64,000 nt of DNA, from assembly GCF_013085345.1 (NCBI RefSeq), contig NZ_JABFAJ010000003.1, positions 1-64,000 on the forward strand. The letters run 5' to 3'. Made by a program: the position numbers and the translations under genes. This DNA is from Isoptericola sediminis. Lineage in GTDB: Bacteria; Actinomycetota; Actinomycetes; Actinomycetales; Cellulomonadaceae. The notes under the pieces are model-generated. The model was not told where the DNA came from, ran no database searches, and saw only the letters and a program-made list of their open reading frames with translations. Below, piece after piece: positions 34,804 through 43,694 of the stretch (positions are counted from its first letter, which is position 1; each line of letters starts with the position of its first letter).

Positions 34804-37800
34804 TCAGAGGCGTGCGGCGAGCACCTCGACCAGCGCCTTGCCCTCGACGCCCTCGAGCTGGACGGCCTGGGTGCGGCAGGAGAACCCGTCGGCGATGAAC
34901 TCCTCGCCCTCCCCCTGTGCCCGCAGGGCCGGCAGCAGGGCGTTCTCCGCCACGGCCACCGACACGTCGTAGTGGCCCTTCTGCATGCCGAAGTTGCCCG
35001 CCAGGCCGCAGCAGCCCGCCAGCTCGGTGACGGTGGCGCCGGCCTGCGCGAGCAGGGCGCGGTCGGCGGCGAACCCCATGACGGAGTGCTGGTGGCAGTG
35101 CGGCTGCACGACGGCGGTGACGTCGCTGAGGTCCGGCAGCTCCCACCCGGAGTCCTCGGCGGGGGCCGTGGCCGGGTCGGTGAGCAGCTCCGCCAGGGTC
35201 CGTGTCGCCCCCGCGACCGCGTGGGCCCGCGGGTCGTCGGGGAACAGGTCCAGCAGGTCCGAGCGCAGCACGGCCGTGCAGGACGGCTCGAGGCCGAGGA
35301 TGGGGTAGCCGTTGACCGCGTACGGGCCGAGGGTCTTCAGCAGCCCGTCGAGCCGCCGTCGCGCACCGTCGAGCTGCCCGGTGGAGATCCAGGTCAACCC
35401 GCAGCACGCCGCCGAGGTCGGGACGACGACCTCGTACCCCGCGGCCTCCAGGACCCGCACGGCGGCCTGCGGCACCGACGGGGACATCGAGTCGCTGAAC
35501 GAGTCCGTCCACAGCACGACCTTCGGGCGGTCGGACTCGACGGGCCTGCCGGGCTCCTGCCGGTGGGGCAGGCCGGGGACGCCCCGGGTCGCGTACCCGA
35601 GCCGCCACCAGCGGCGGAACGACATCTCGGCGAACTCGGGCACCTGACGCCGGGTGTCCATCCCACCGGCCCACAGGACCGGCCGGCGGATCCGGTCGAC
35701 CGACAGCAACCGGTTGATCGTGCGCGGGGCGATGCCCGCCAGCCGCGCCCAGCGGGGCAGCCAGCCCAGCGCGTAGTGGTCCACGGGACGCGGCCGGCCC
35801 TTGTAGGTGCGGTGCAGCACCTCGGACTTGTACTGCGCCATGTCGACGCCGGCGGGGCAGTCGGAGGAGCAGGCCTTGCAGCTCAGGCACAGGTCGAGCG
35901 ACTCGCGGACCTCCGGGGCGGTGAGCCCGCCCACCAGCGACCCGTTGACCGCCTCCTGGAGCACGCGGGCACGCCCCCGGGTGACGTCCTTCTCGTCCCG
36001 CGTCGCCTGGTAGCTGGGGCACATGAACCCGCCCGAGGCCTCGTTGTCCGCGCGGCACTTGCCCACCCCGACGCAGCGGTGCACCGCCGCGGTCAGGTCG
36101 TCGTGGTCGTGGGTGAAGCTGAAGCCGGCGTGGCCGGTCTTCCTCGAGATCCCGCGCAGCGTGCCCGAGCCGAGCAGCCCGTGCCGGCCGACCGGGCCCG
36201 TGGAGGGCACCGGCGACGCGGCCGGGCGACGCAGGTCGGCGTCCACGGCGGCGGGCCGGACCACCACGCCGGGGTTGAGCACGTCGCGCGGGTCGAACAA
36301 CGCCTTGACCTGCTCCATCAGGGCGACGGCCTCGGGCGAGTAGATGAGGGGCAGGAGCTCGGACCGCGCCCGGCCGTCCCCGTGCTCGCCGGACAGCGAC
36401 CCGCCGTACCGGGCGACGAGCTGCGCGGCCTCGGTCATGAACGTGCGCAGCACCGAGCCGGAGGCCTCCAGCGGGATGTCGATGCGCAGGTGCAGGCACC
36501 CGTCGCCGAAGTGGCCGTACGGCAGCCCGTCGACCCCGTAGCGCGCCATGAGCGCGTCGAGGTCGCGCAGGTAGGCGCCGAGGTTCTCCGGTGGCACGGC
36601 CGAGTCCTCCCAGCCGGGCCAGGCCTGTTCGCCGGCGGGCGTCCGCCCGGCCAGTCCCGCGCCGTCGGCCCGGATCTGCCACATGCGGGTCGCCTCGGGG
36701 CCGGCCGGGTAGACGGCCGCGCCGACGGCGGACGAGGCGCCCACGATCATCTCGGCGAGCTCGCGCACCTCGTTCTCGCTGCCCCCGCCGACCTCGATCA
36801 TCAGCCAGCCCGCACCCTCGGGCAGCTCAGGCACCGCGCCGGCCCCCTTCGCGCGGCGCACGACGTCGACGAGCCGGGCGTCCAGCCCCTCGATCGCGAG
36901 CGGGTCGTGCTCGAGCAGCACGGGGACGTCGTCGGCCGCCGAGGGCATGTCGGGGTAGCCGAGCACCACCAGGGTCGGCGCGTTCGGCACGGGCACCAGG
37001 TCCAGGGTCGCGCCGAGGACCGTCACCAGCGTGCCCTCGGTCCCGACGAGGAACTTCGCCAGGTCCGAGCCGTTCTCGGGCAGCAGGTGCTCCAGGGAGT
37101 ACCCCGAGACCTGCCGGCCGAACCGTCCGAACTCGGTACGGATCAGCGCCAGGTTCTCGCGGACGAGCTCGGCCAGCCCCGGCACGGCCGCGAAGCCGGC
37201 GTCGCCCCGGCCGGCGGTGAACCGGCGGCCGTGCCCGTCGACCACGTCGAGCGCGACGACGTTGTCGGCGGTGCGGCCGTAGGCCACGGCGTGCGGGCCG
37301 CACGCGTTGTTGCCGATCATGCCGCCGAGGGTGGCGCGGTTCTGCGTCGACGGGTCGGGACCGAACCGCAGCCCGTGCGGCCGCGCCGCGTGCTGCAGCG
37401 AGGACATGATGACGCCCGGTTCGACGTCGGCGGTCCGCGCCGTGGGGTCGACCGCGTGGATCGTGTCCAAGTGCTGGGACAGGTCGAGGACGACACCGGG
37501 CCCCACGGAGTTGCCGGCCACCGAGGTTCCGGCTCCCCGCGCCGTGACCGGCACCTCGAGCTCGCGCAGCACGTCCAGCGCCGCCACCACCTCGTCGGTG
37601 CTCCGGGGGAAGGCGACGAGATCGGGCACCACGCGGTAGTTGGAGGCGTCCGTGGAGTACTCGGCACGCCGACGGGTGGAGCTGTCCACCGTCCCGTCCA
37701 TGACGGTGCGCAGGGCCGCGGCGACGGCCTCGCGGGCCTCGGCGGCGGCCGCCTGCGCCTCGCGTTCCGCCTCTCGCCGCGCCGCGCGGTCGGCCTCCCG

Positions 37801-37893
37801 TCGCGCCTCCGCCGCGGCGTCGCCGTGCGCGGCGGACCGCGCCGACGAGGTCGATCCGTGCGGGCCGGTCGCTGAGGTCGTCTGAGCGGACAC
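34804..37893 (-). CDS. FAD-linked oxidase / Fe-S dehydrogenase fusion (D-2-hydroxyacid type)
   Basis: A 1029-residue two-part enzyme. The N-terminal half is a VAO/FAD-linked oxidase: PVTARGAGTSVAGNSVGPG for FAD and GGMIGNNACGPHAVAYGRT. Its C-terminal part includes YGHFGDGCLHLRI and SGEHGDGRARSE for substrate and metal. The other half is an iron-sulfur and CCG-domain region: CLSCKACSSDCPAGVD for [4Fe-4S], and two CCG motifs (SAACCGLTW, LAGCCGLAGNFGM). It resembles E. coli YdiJ and bacterial D-2-hydroxyglutarate or D-lactate dehydrogenases; the substrate is inferred. The N-terminus has a 60-residue Ala/Arg-rich charged helix. The GTG start is 6 nt after CACAAT. Confidence 0.88.
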   Translation of the reverse strand: MSAQTTSATGPHGSTSSARSAAHGDAAAEARREADRAARREAEREAQAAAAEAREAVAAALRTVMDGTVDSSTRRRAEYSTDASNYRVVPDLVAFPRSTDEVVAALDVLRELEVPVTARGAGTSVAGNSVGPGVVLDLSQHLDTIHAVDPTARTADVEPGVIMSSLQHAARPHGLRFGPDPSTQNRATLGGMIGNNACGPHAVAYGRTADNVVALDVVDGHGRRFTAGRGDAGFAAVPGLAELVRENLALIRTEFGRFGRQVSGYSLEHLLPENGSDLAKFLVGTEGTLVTVLGATLDLVPVPNAPTLVVLGYPDMPSAADDVPVLLEHDPLAIEGLDARLVDVVRRAKGAGAVPELPEGAGWLMIEVGGGSENEVRELAEMIVGASSAVGAAVYPAGPEATRMWQIRADGAGLAGRTPAGEQAWPGWEDSAVPPENLGAYLRDLDALMARYGVDGLPYGHFGDGCLHLRIDIPLEASGSVLRTFMTEAAQLVARYGGSLSGEHGDGRARSELLPLIYSPEAVALMEQVKALFDPRDVLNPGVVVRPAAVDADLRRPAASPVPSTGPVGRHGLLGSGTLRGISRKTGHAGFSFTHDHDDLTAAVHRCVGVGKCRADNEASGGFMCPSYQATRDEKDVTRGRARVLQEAVNGSLVGGLTAPEVRESLDLCLSCKACSSDCPAGVDMAQYKSEVLHRTYKGRPRPVDHYALGWLPRWARLAGIAPRTINRLLSVDRIRRPVLWAGGMDTRRQVPEFAEMSFRRWWRLGYATRGVPGLPHRQEPGRPVESDRPKVVLWTDSFSDSMSPSVPQAAVRVLEAAGYEVVVPTSAACCGLTWISTGQLDGARRRLDGLLKTLGPYAVNGYPILGLEPSCTAVLRSDLLDLFPDDPRAHAVAGATRTLAELLTDPATAPAEDSGWELPDLSDVTAVVQPHCHQHSVMGFAADRALLAQAGATVTELAGCCGLAGNFGMQKGHYDVSVAVAENALLPALRAQGEGEEFIADGFSCRTQAVQLEGVEGKALVEVLAARL

Positions 37894-38001
37894 GTGGCGA
37901 TTGTGCCACCGCCGTCGGGCGTGATGGCGAATCGTCCACACCCGCGCGCGTTCCGGGGCCGTCCCCGCGCGCCCGGCCCCGCACGCGGATAGCGTCGGTG
38001 C

Positions 38002-39111
38002 ATGCGCGTCGTCGTCATCGGAGCCAGCGGAAACGTCGGGACCGCGATCCTGCGGGCCCTCGTCGCCGAGCCGGTGGTGACCCAGATCGTCGGGGTCGCC
38101 CGCCGGATCCCCCGCACGGACGGGTCCAGCACCGTCGGTCCGCCGCACGACGCCGCGGAGTGGGTGAGCGTCGACCTGACCGACGACGCCACCGTCGCCG
38201 AACGGCTCGACGCGGCCGTCGTCGGGGCGGACGCGGTCGTCCACCTGGCCTGGGCGATCCAGCCGGCCCGCGAGCCGGACACCCTGCACCGCCTCAACGT
38301 CGACGGCACCCGTGCGGTCACCGCCGCGGTGGTCCGCAACCGGGTCCCGCACCTGCTGTTCATGTCGGCCTCCGGGGTCTACTCCCCCGGCCCGGCCGAC
38401 GGGTCCGCGATCGACGAGGACTGGCCCCGCGACGGCGTGCCCGGGTCGTCCTACGCGCTGCAGAAGGCCGAGGTCGAGCACCACCTCGACGCCCTCGAGG
38501 AGTCCGAGCCGTGGCTGACCGTGACCCGGATGCGCGCGGCGATCATGCTGCAGCGGGAGGCCGGTGCCGAGATCGGGCGCTACTTCCTCGGGCCGCTCGG
38601 GCAGCTCGGCCTCAAGGTCGCGACCGGCCCGCTGGGCCAGGCGCTCGGCGGGGCGGTGCGGGGCTGGCAGGGTCTGCCCGAACCCGACGAGCCGCCGCTG
38701 CTGCCGCTCATGCCGTTCCCGGCGGGTCTGCGCCTGCAGGTGCTGCACCCGGACGACACGGCCGCCGCCGTGCGCGCCGCCGTCGTCGGCCGCCACGGCG
38801 GCGCCTTCAACCTGGCGCCCGACGGCGCGCTGACCGGTCAGGACATGGCCGACCTGCTGGCGGCGGGGCAGCTCGTCGAGCTGCCGGTCGGTCTGCTGCG
38901 CGGGGGCCTGGACCTCGCCTCCCGCGCCCGCCTCGTGCCGATCGACGCCGGATGGCTCGACATGGCGGCGGCGAACATCGTCATGGACGCCTCGCGCGCC
39001 CGCGAGGTGCTGCGCTGGCAGCCGGCCCGGCCGCAGGGCGAGGTGCTGCTGGAGGTCCTGCACGGGGTGCTGGACCGCGCGAGCGCCGACACCCCGCCCC
39101 TGCAGCGCTGA
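38002..39111 (+). CDS. NAD-dependent epimerase/dehydratase-like SDR protein
   Basis: A 369-residue extended SDR. The dinucleotide site VIGASGNVGTAILRAL is at residues 4-19. VVHLAWAIQPAREPDTLHRLN leads to the Tyr-x-x-x-Lys region SSYALQKAEVEHHL (YALQK). It is a sugar-nucleotide epimerase relative, but substrate residues do not name a specific one. The ATG is 6 nt after TAGCGT, leaderless-like, and it is divergent from the FAD/Fe-S gene. It ends in a hairpin shared with the convergent OsmC gene. Confidence 0.85.
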   Translation: MRVVVIGASGNVGTAILRALVAEPVVTQIVGVARRIPRTDGSSTVGPPHDAAEWVSVDLTDDATVAERLDAAVVGADAVVHLAWAIQPAREPDTLHRLNVDGTRAVTAAVVRNRVPHLLFMSASGVYSPGPADGSAIDEDWPRDGVPGSSYALQKAEVEHHLDALEESEPWLTVTRMRAAIMLQREAGAEIGRYFLGPLGQLGLKVATGPLGQALGGAVRGWQGLPEPDEPPLLPLMPFPAGLRLQVLHPDDTAAAVRAAVVGRHGGAFNLAPDGALTGQDMADLLAAGQLVELPVGLLRGGLDLASRARLVPIDAGWLDMAAANIVMDASRAREVLRWQPARPQGEVLLEVLHGVLDRASADTPPLQR

Positions 39112-39143
39112 GCGCCCGCCCCGCGGCGGCGGGACGGGCGCTC
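39110..39143. terminator. Hairpin between convergent SDR and OsmC genes
   Basis: GAGCGCCCG (39110-39118) pairs with CGGGCGCTC (39135-39143), with further G/C pairs inside. It overlaps the stop of the SDR gene and sits 20 nt past the OsmC stop. Likely bidirectional. Confidence 0.65.
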
Positions 39144-39163
39144 AGGACGGGACGCGGGTCGGC

Positions 39164-39607
39164 TCAGTGCTCGTAGACGACCTCGAGCACGATCTCGTCG
39201 ACGGTGCCCAGGGCCTTGGAGACCGGGCAACCGATCTTCGCGGCCTCGGCCGCCTGACGGAACGACGCCTCGTCGAGACCGGCGGCGAAACCCTTCACGG
39301 TCAGCACGCTGGAGGTGATCCGGTGGCCGCCGTTCGGGTCGTCGTCGAGGGTCACGTCCGCGGTGACCTCGACCTGGTCGGGCGTGCCGCCGAGCGCGGC
39401 GAGCTCGGCCGACAGGGCCATCGCGAAGCAGGACGAGTGGGCGGCGGCGATGAACTCCTCGGGGCTCGCCACGCCGTCGGCCGACTCCGCGGCACGCCGC
39501 GGGAACGAGACGTCGAAGGTCCCGGTACCGGAGCTGGCGAGCTCGACCTTGCCCGAGCCGTCGGTGAGGGTGCCGCTCCAGGCGGTGCGTGCGGTACGGG
39601 TGGGCAT
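39164..39607 (-). CDS. OsmC/Ohr-family peroxidase
   Basis: A 147-residue thiol peroxidase of the OsmC group, removing organic hydroperoxides. The two redox cysteines appear in HSSCFAMAL and IGCPVSKAL, in the usual order. The sequence starts MPTRTARTAWSGTLTDGSG. AAGGAGG 5 nt upstream sets the ATG, so this gene is not leaderless. No SigR-type element was found upstream. It is single and convergent with the SDR gene. OsmC versus Ohr subtype is not decided by motifs I can see; the early ASPEEFIAAAHSSCF favours OsmC. Confidence 0.9.
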   Translation of the reverse strand: MPTRTARTAWSGTLTDGSGKVELASSGTGTFDVSFPRRAAESADGVASPEEFIAAAHSSCFAMALSAELAALGGTPDQVEVTADVTLDDDPNGGHRITSSVLTVKGFAAGLDEASFRQAAEAAKIGCPVSKALGTVDEIVLEVVYEH

Positions 39608-39663
39608 GGCGCCTCCTTCGCGCTGTACATCAGGACCCGACCGACAGTACCCCGGGAAGCGGC

Positions 39664-41037
39664 TCAGCGAGAGGTGGTGTCGAGCGCCTCCTCCGCGACG
39701 GCCACCACCGACCAGGTGCTGCCGTCGGCGTCGGTGAGCTCGTAGGCGGGCAGCAGCAGGACGCCCTGGTCGGCGGTGAACTCCTGGGCGAGCCCGAGCC
39801 GTGCCCCGGTGATCGTCACGTCGCGCACCGGCCAGGACAGGTCGCTGCCCGACGACGGCGGCGCCGGCGGGACGGTCGGTTCGCCCCCGTCGGGCTCCAC
39901 CGCGTCGGGAGCGGGCAGCTGCCGGGTGCTCGGCTCCAGCCCGGAGACGGTGTCGTCGGCGTACGCGATCGGCCAGGTCTGCTGCCCGAACCGCGGGTCG
40001 CCGAGCCGCTCGACCGCCTCGGCCGGGCTGACGACGGGGTAGTCGCCCAGCGAGACCGTCTCGGCGAGGAACCCGTCGGCCCAGGCGACACCGTCCTCGG
40101 TGACCGTCACGCTCCACGTGGCACCCGTGCGCCGGTCCTCGACCACCTGGTACGCGACGGCACGACGACCCACGCCGGACGCCTCGGCCACCTCGACCTC
40201 GTACTCGGCCGGGTCGGCGCCGACCGCGGTCATCAGCTCCCGGAGCCCGTCGGCGGCGTCCTCGGCGGGGACCGTCTCCCCGTCGGGGACGGGGCACGGA
40301 GCCGGCTCGATCGCTCCCTGCGACTCCGTCGACTCCTCCGGCAGGATCTCGACCTCCTCGCACCGCCAGGGGTCAAGCGTGGGGTCGGTGTAGCTGAAGT
40401 AGGCGATGCCGTCCGCGGCGAGCCACAGGCTCGGACCGCTGCTGTCCCGGGGACCGACCGCCCAGGAGCCGAACTCCCACCGCGGCTCGCCGGTGACGTC
40501 GAGGGCCGCGGCCAGGTCGGCCGCACCGGACTCCGTCGCGACGTCGGAGGCGTCGTACGCGAGCGCCGCCGCCGTGCCCGGCTCCGTGGACAACCCCTCC
40601 TGGGAGAACGTGACGCGGCCGCCGAAGCCGGGCGCCGGCATCACGGACGTCCCGACCGCCGGGTCCGTCGCGGCCCGACCGCCGAGCGCGCGCTCCTCCG
40701 TCACCACGCCGCCCTCGCCGCCGCCCCCGCCGTCCAGGGAGATCGGGGGCAGCGCGCCGTCGGCGACGGTCGGGCCCGCTCCGCCGCCCTCGGCGACGCC
40801 GACGGCGTACCCGCCGCCGGTCAGTGCCACCGCACCCGCCACGCCGGCGGCGACGAGCCACCCGGACCGACGCCGGGCGCGTGCGACCGCGAGCTCGTCG
40901 GCGCTGCCGTGCGCCGGTGCGCCCTGCTCCTCGCGCAGCGCGTCCGTCTTGGCGCGCAGCACCCCGTGCCGCGTCTCGACCCCGGCGGCCGGGTCGGCCG
41001 CGGTGAGCCGGTCGAAGGCCTCGTCTCGCTGGTCCAT
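39664..41037 (-). CDS. Membrane protein partner of the ECF sigma factor
   Basis: A 457-residue protein. The first ~55 residues are charged (MDQRDEAFDRLTAADPAAG...), then one membrane helix (GWLVAAGVAGAVALTGGGYAVG) and a large extracytoplasmic region. It lies 67 nt after the sigma gene on the same strand, where an anti-sigma factor would be expected. There is no zinc HxxxCxxC motif, so if it is an anti-sigma it is of a non-canonical type. CAGGAGG 6 nt upstream of the ATG supports the start. The extracellular domain is unrecognised. Anti-sigma role is inference from context. Confidence 0.7.
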   Translation of the reverse strand: MDQRDEAFDRLTAADPAAGVETRHGVLRAKTDALREEQGAPAHGSADELAVARARRRSGWLVAAGVAGAVALTGGGYAVGVAEGGGAGPTVADGALPPISLDGGGGGEGGVVTEERALGGRAATDPAVGTSVMPAPGFGGRVTFSQEGLSTEPGTAAALAYDASDVATESGAADLAAALDVTGEPRWEFGSWAVGPRDSSGPSLWLAADGIAYFSYTDPTLDPWRCEEVEILPEESTESQGAIEPAPCPVPDGETVPAEDAADGLRELMTAVGADPAEYEVEVAEASGVGRRAVAYQVVEDRRTGATWSVTVTEDGVAWADGFLAETVSLGDYPVVSPAEAVERLGDPRFGQQTWPIAYADDTVSGLEPSTRQLPAPDAVEPDGGEPTVPPAPPSSGSDLSWPVRDVTITGARLGLAQEFTADQGVLLLPAYELTDADGSTWSVVAVAEEALDTTSR

Positions 41038-41104
41038 CACGACCTCCTGACGCTTCGGTGACGGTGCCGGTGCGCGGTCCTGTCCGCACACCCGGTCTGT
41101 GTCG

Positions 41105-41662
41105 TCACGGTCGGTTCGCTTGCTCGACGTCGTCCGCGGACCCGGCCGAGCCCTCGGCCTCCAGCCAGGCCGCGCGCAGCCTGGACCGGGCGCGGGACAG
41201 CGCCGCGTCCGCCCCGCCGCGCGAGACGTCGAGCACCTCGGCGAGCTCGTCCCCGCTCAGCCCGTCCCAGGCCACCAGCAGCAGGATGCGCCGGTCGCGG
41301 GGGCTCAGCCGCCCGAGGACGTCGCGCACCGCGTCGTCGGTCACCGCGAGCGCCGCCGGGTCGACGTCGTCGGGCTGCTCAGGGACCGCCGCGACCGGCA
41401 TCGCCCGGTGCTTGCGCCGATGGTTGGCCAGCACGTAGCCGGCCGTGCGGTAGAGCCACGGCAGCTCGGCGCCGCCGGGGACGTCCTCGCGACGTCGCCA
41501 CGCGGTGGCGAGCACCTCCGCCGCGAGGTCCTCGGCCTCGTCGCGGCGGCCGTCGCCGGCGGGCAGACGCCGCACGAGGTAGCGGTGCACGGCACCCGCG
41601 TGCGCGGCGAAGAGCCTGTCGAACCATGCGGCGTCGTGCTCGGTCGCCTCGTCGGCGGTCAC
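41105..41662 (-). CDS. ECF-type RNA polymerase sigma factor
   Basis: A 185-residue sigma-70 family protein. Region 2 is DRLFAAHAGAVHRYLVRRL ... DEAEDLAAEVLATAWRR, with PWLYRTAGYVLANHRRKH. Region 4 is VLGRLSPRDRRILLLVAWDGLSGDELAEVLDVS (helix-turn-helix), followed by ADAALSRARSRLR. The GTG start has AGGAGG 4 nt upstream. It is followed by a membrane protein that may control it. It is not obviously SigR/SigH: no RsrA-type partner is seen. Target promoters are unknown. Confidence 0.9.
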   Translation of the reverse strand: MTADEATEHDAAWFDRLFAAHAGAVHRYLVRRLPAGDGRRDEAEDLAAEVLATAWRRREDVPGGAELPWLYRTAGYVLANHRRKHRAMPVAAVPEQPDDVDPAALAVTDDAVRDVLGRLSPRDRRILLLVAWDGLSGDELAEVLDVSRGGADAALSRARSRLRAAWLEAEGSAGSADDVEQANRP

Positions 41663-41762
41663 GGGGCCTCCTGCGGTCGTCGTCGGGTCCGCGCCGGCCG
41701 AGCGGGGTGCTCGGGCGCCGGTCTACCCGGTGTGTGTCCCGAGCAGGGCCAGCCTTGCACGA

Positions 41763-41798
41763 CGGCGGCCCCCGACCTGGTCAGGTCGGGGGCCGCCG
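41763..41798 (-). terminator. Hairpin terminator of the chitinase operon
   Basis: A perfect 16-bp stem (41763-41778 with 41783-41798), loop GGTC, 17 nt beyond the chitinase stop on the minus strand. Very GC-rich without a T-run. Confidence 0.8.
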
Positions 41799-41814
41799 CG
41801 CTGCCGGAGGGCGG

Positions 41815-43653
41815 TCAGCAGGAGGCCGGGCCCTCCCACACCTGGGTCGCGCCGGGCTCCTCGCCGGTGGTCCACCACTTCGCGGTCCACTCCGCGCCGT
41901 CGTGGCTCACGACGTCACCCCCGACGTACACGGCGCCGGGCTCCCAGGCCGTGGCGGTGCAGTCCCCGGGGGCGGTCGTCGGTCCCGGCGACGGCTCCTC
42001 GCCGTCGCAGGTCCCGAGATCGGTCCAGACGTCGGCGGTGCCGGGCTCCTCGCCCTGCGTCCACCACTTCGCCTCCCACTCGCTGCCGTCGTGGGCGACG
42101 ACGTCGCCGCCGGTGTACACGGCCGCGTCGTCCCAGGCCGTGGCCGCGCACTCCCCGGGCTCCGGCGTCGGGTCCGGGCTCGGCGAGGTGGTCGGGTCCG
42201 GCGTGGGTTCCTCGGTGGGCTCGGGGTCCGGCTGGTCGGGGACGTCGACCGGGCCGGCCGCCCCCGTGTACAGGCCCGCGGCCAGGGCGTCGACGAGCTC
42301 GCCCTCCTCGTCGCCGGACAGGTCCCACCACATGCCGCCGCCGAGACCCTGCTCGCGGACGTAGCCGACCTTCTGGGTCACGCTCTGCGGGGTGTCGAGG
42401 GACCACCACTGGTTCCCGTCGTACCGCCAGGCGGCGCCGATCTCGGCGTCGTAGTACTCCGTCCCGAGCGTCTTGAGGACGTCGTAGTCCTCGTTGCCGT
42501 CCTCCCAGGTGCCGGGGGCCGCGCCGGTGGCCGGGCCCCAGCCGTCCGCGGACGTGGCGCCCTGCCAGCCGCGTCCGTACATCGCCAGGCCGAGGCCGAG
42601 CTGGGCGGGGTCGATGCCGGCGCCGGTGTACTCCTGCACCGCCTGGTGCACGGAGAACTGCCGGCTCGGCTCGCGCGGGTCGGCGGGGTCGTCGTACAGG
42701 TTGCCCTGGTGGCCGGTCAGCGAGGCGTCCCAGGCGCCGTGCAGGTCGTAGCCCTGGACGTTGCCGTAGTCCAGGGAGTCGAAGATCCGCGGGTCGTTCC
42801 ACCCGCCGGCGGCGATGTCGGCGGGGTTGGCGGGCAGGAAGGCCGACAGCAGGTAGTCCTCGCCGGTCTCGGCGCCGTAGGCGTCGAGCTGGGCGCGGAA
42901 CTCGGCGAGCAGCAGCCGGAAGTTCTCGGCGTCGTTCTCGACGTCGACGTGGTTGCCCTCGAGACCGTTGGTGGAGCCGGGCCACTCCCAGTCGATGTCG
43001 ATGCCGTCGAACACCCCGGCGGCGGCCCCCTGCCCGCCCCTGCCGTCGATGACGGGCAGGTCGCCCCGGATGTACAGGTCGAGGCAGGAGGACACGAAGT
43101 TCTGCCGGGACTCCGGTGTCGCGGCCGCCTTCGAAAAGTTCTTCGACCAGGTCCAGCCGCCCAGCGAGATCATCACCTTGAGCTGGGGGTGCTTCTCCTT
43201 GAGCTGCTTGAGCTGGTTGAACGACCCGGCCAGCGGCTGGTCCCAGGCGTCGGCCTCGCCGGAGACGCTCTCGGCCGCGGAGTAGCTCTTGCCGTAGTCG
43301 GCGTAGGCGTCCCCGGCGCCGTCGGAGCCGTTCGGACCGGTGCCCTGGGCCTTGTTCGCCTCGAAGCACTCGAGGGTCTCGTGGTGGATGTTGCCGAACG
43401 CGTAGTTGATGTGGGTGAGGTCGGCCGCGACGCCGGACGTGTCGAGGTCCTTGACGTGGAAGTCGCGTCCGTAGACGCCCCACTGCGTGAAGTACCCGAC
43501 GTTGCGGTACCCGTTGATGGCGCTGTCGCCGGAGGAGGTCTCGGCGGCCGTCGCGCTCGTGGCGGCGACGGCGCCGACGGCTCCCGTCAGCGCGACGGCG
43601 AGGCCGGTCAGGGCGGCCGCGACGCGGCGCACCCCTGGTCGTGATCCGGTCAT
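41815..43653 (-). CDS. Secreted GH18 chitinase with two CBM5/12 modules
   Basis: A 612-residue exported endochitinase. The signal peptide is the first ~38 residues (RRVAAALTGLAVALTGAVGA, ATSATAAE). The GH18 barrel spans about 45-470: NVGYFTQWGVYGRDFHV, SLGGW at 163-167, and the catalytic FDGIDIDWEWPG at 215-226 with the proton donor Glu223. QGYDLHGAWD and GGGMWWDLSGD line the active site. A Pro/Glu/Thr linker leads to two carbohydrate-binding modules, each with a pattern like AVYTGGDVVAHDGSEWEAKWWTQGEEPG (first 20 residues shown by position 510-530). AGGAAGGA precedes the ATG. It is co-transcribed with a barrel-less paralogue. Confidence 0.93.
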   Translation of the reverse strand: MTGSRPGVRRVAAALTGLAVALTGAVGAVAATSATAAETSSGDSAINGYRNVGYFTQWGVYGRDFHVKDLDTSGVAADLTHINYAFGNIHHETLECFEANKAQGTGPNGSDGAGDAYADYGKSYSAAESVSGEADAWDQPLAGSFNQLKQLKEKHPQLKVMISLGGWTWSKNFSKAAATPESRQNFVSSCLDLYIRGDLPVIDGRGGQGAAAGVFDGIDIDWEWPGSTNGLEGNHVDVENDAENFRLLLAEFRAQLDAYGAETGEDYLLSAFLPANPADIAAGGWNDPRIFDSLDYGNVQGYDLHGAWDASLTGHQGNLYDDPADPREPSRQFSVHQAVQEYTGAGIDPAQLGLGLAMYGRGWQGATSADGWGPATGAAPGTWEDGNEDYDVLKTLGTEYYDAEIGAAWRYDGNQWWSLDTPQSVTQKVGYVREQGLGGGMWWDLSGDEEGELVDALAAGLYTGAAGPVDVPDQPDPEPTEEPTPDPTTSPSPDPTPEPGECAATAWDDAAVYTGGDVVAHDGSEWEAKWWTQGEEPGTADVWTDLGTCDGEEPSPGPTTAPGDCTATAWEPGAVYVGGDVVSHDGAEWTAKWWTTGEEPGATQVWEGPASC

Positions 43654-43694
43654 GGTGCTGTCCTTCCTGTGGGTGGTCGGTGCGTCGTGCACGG

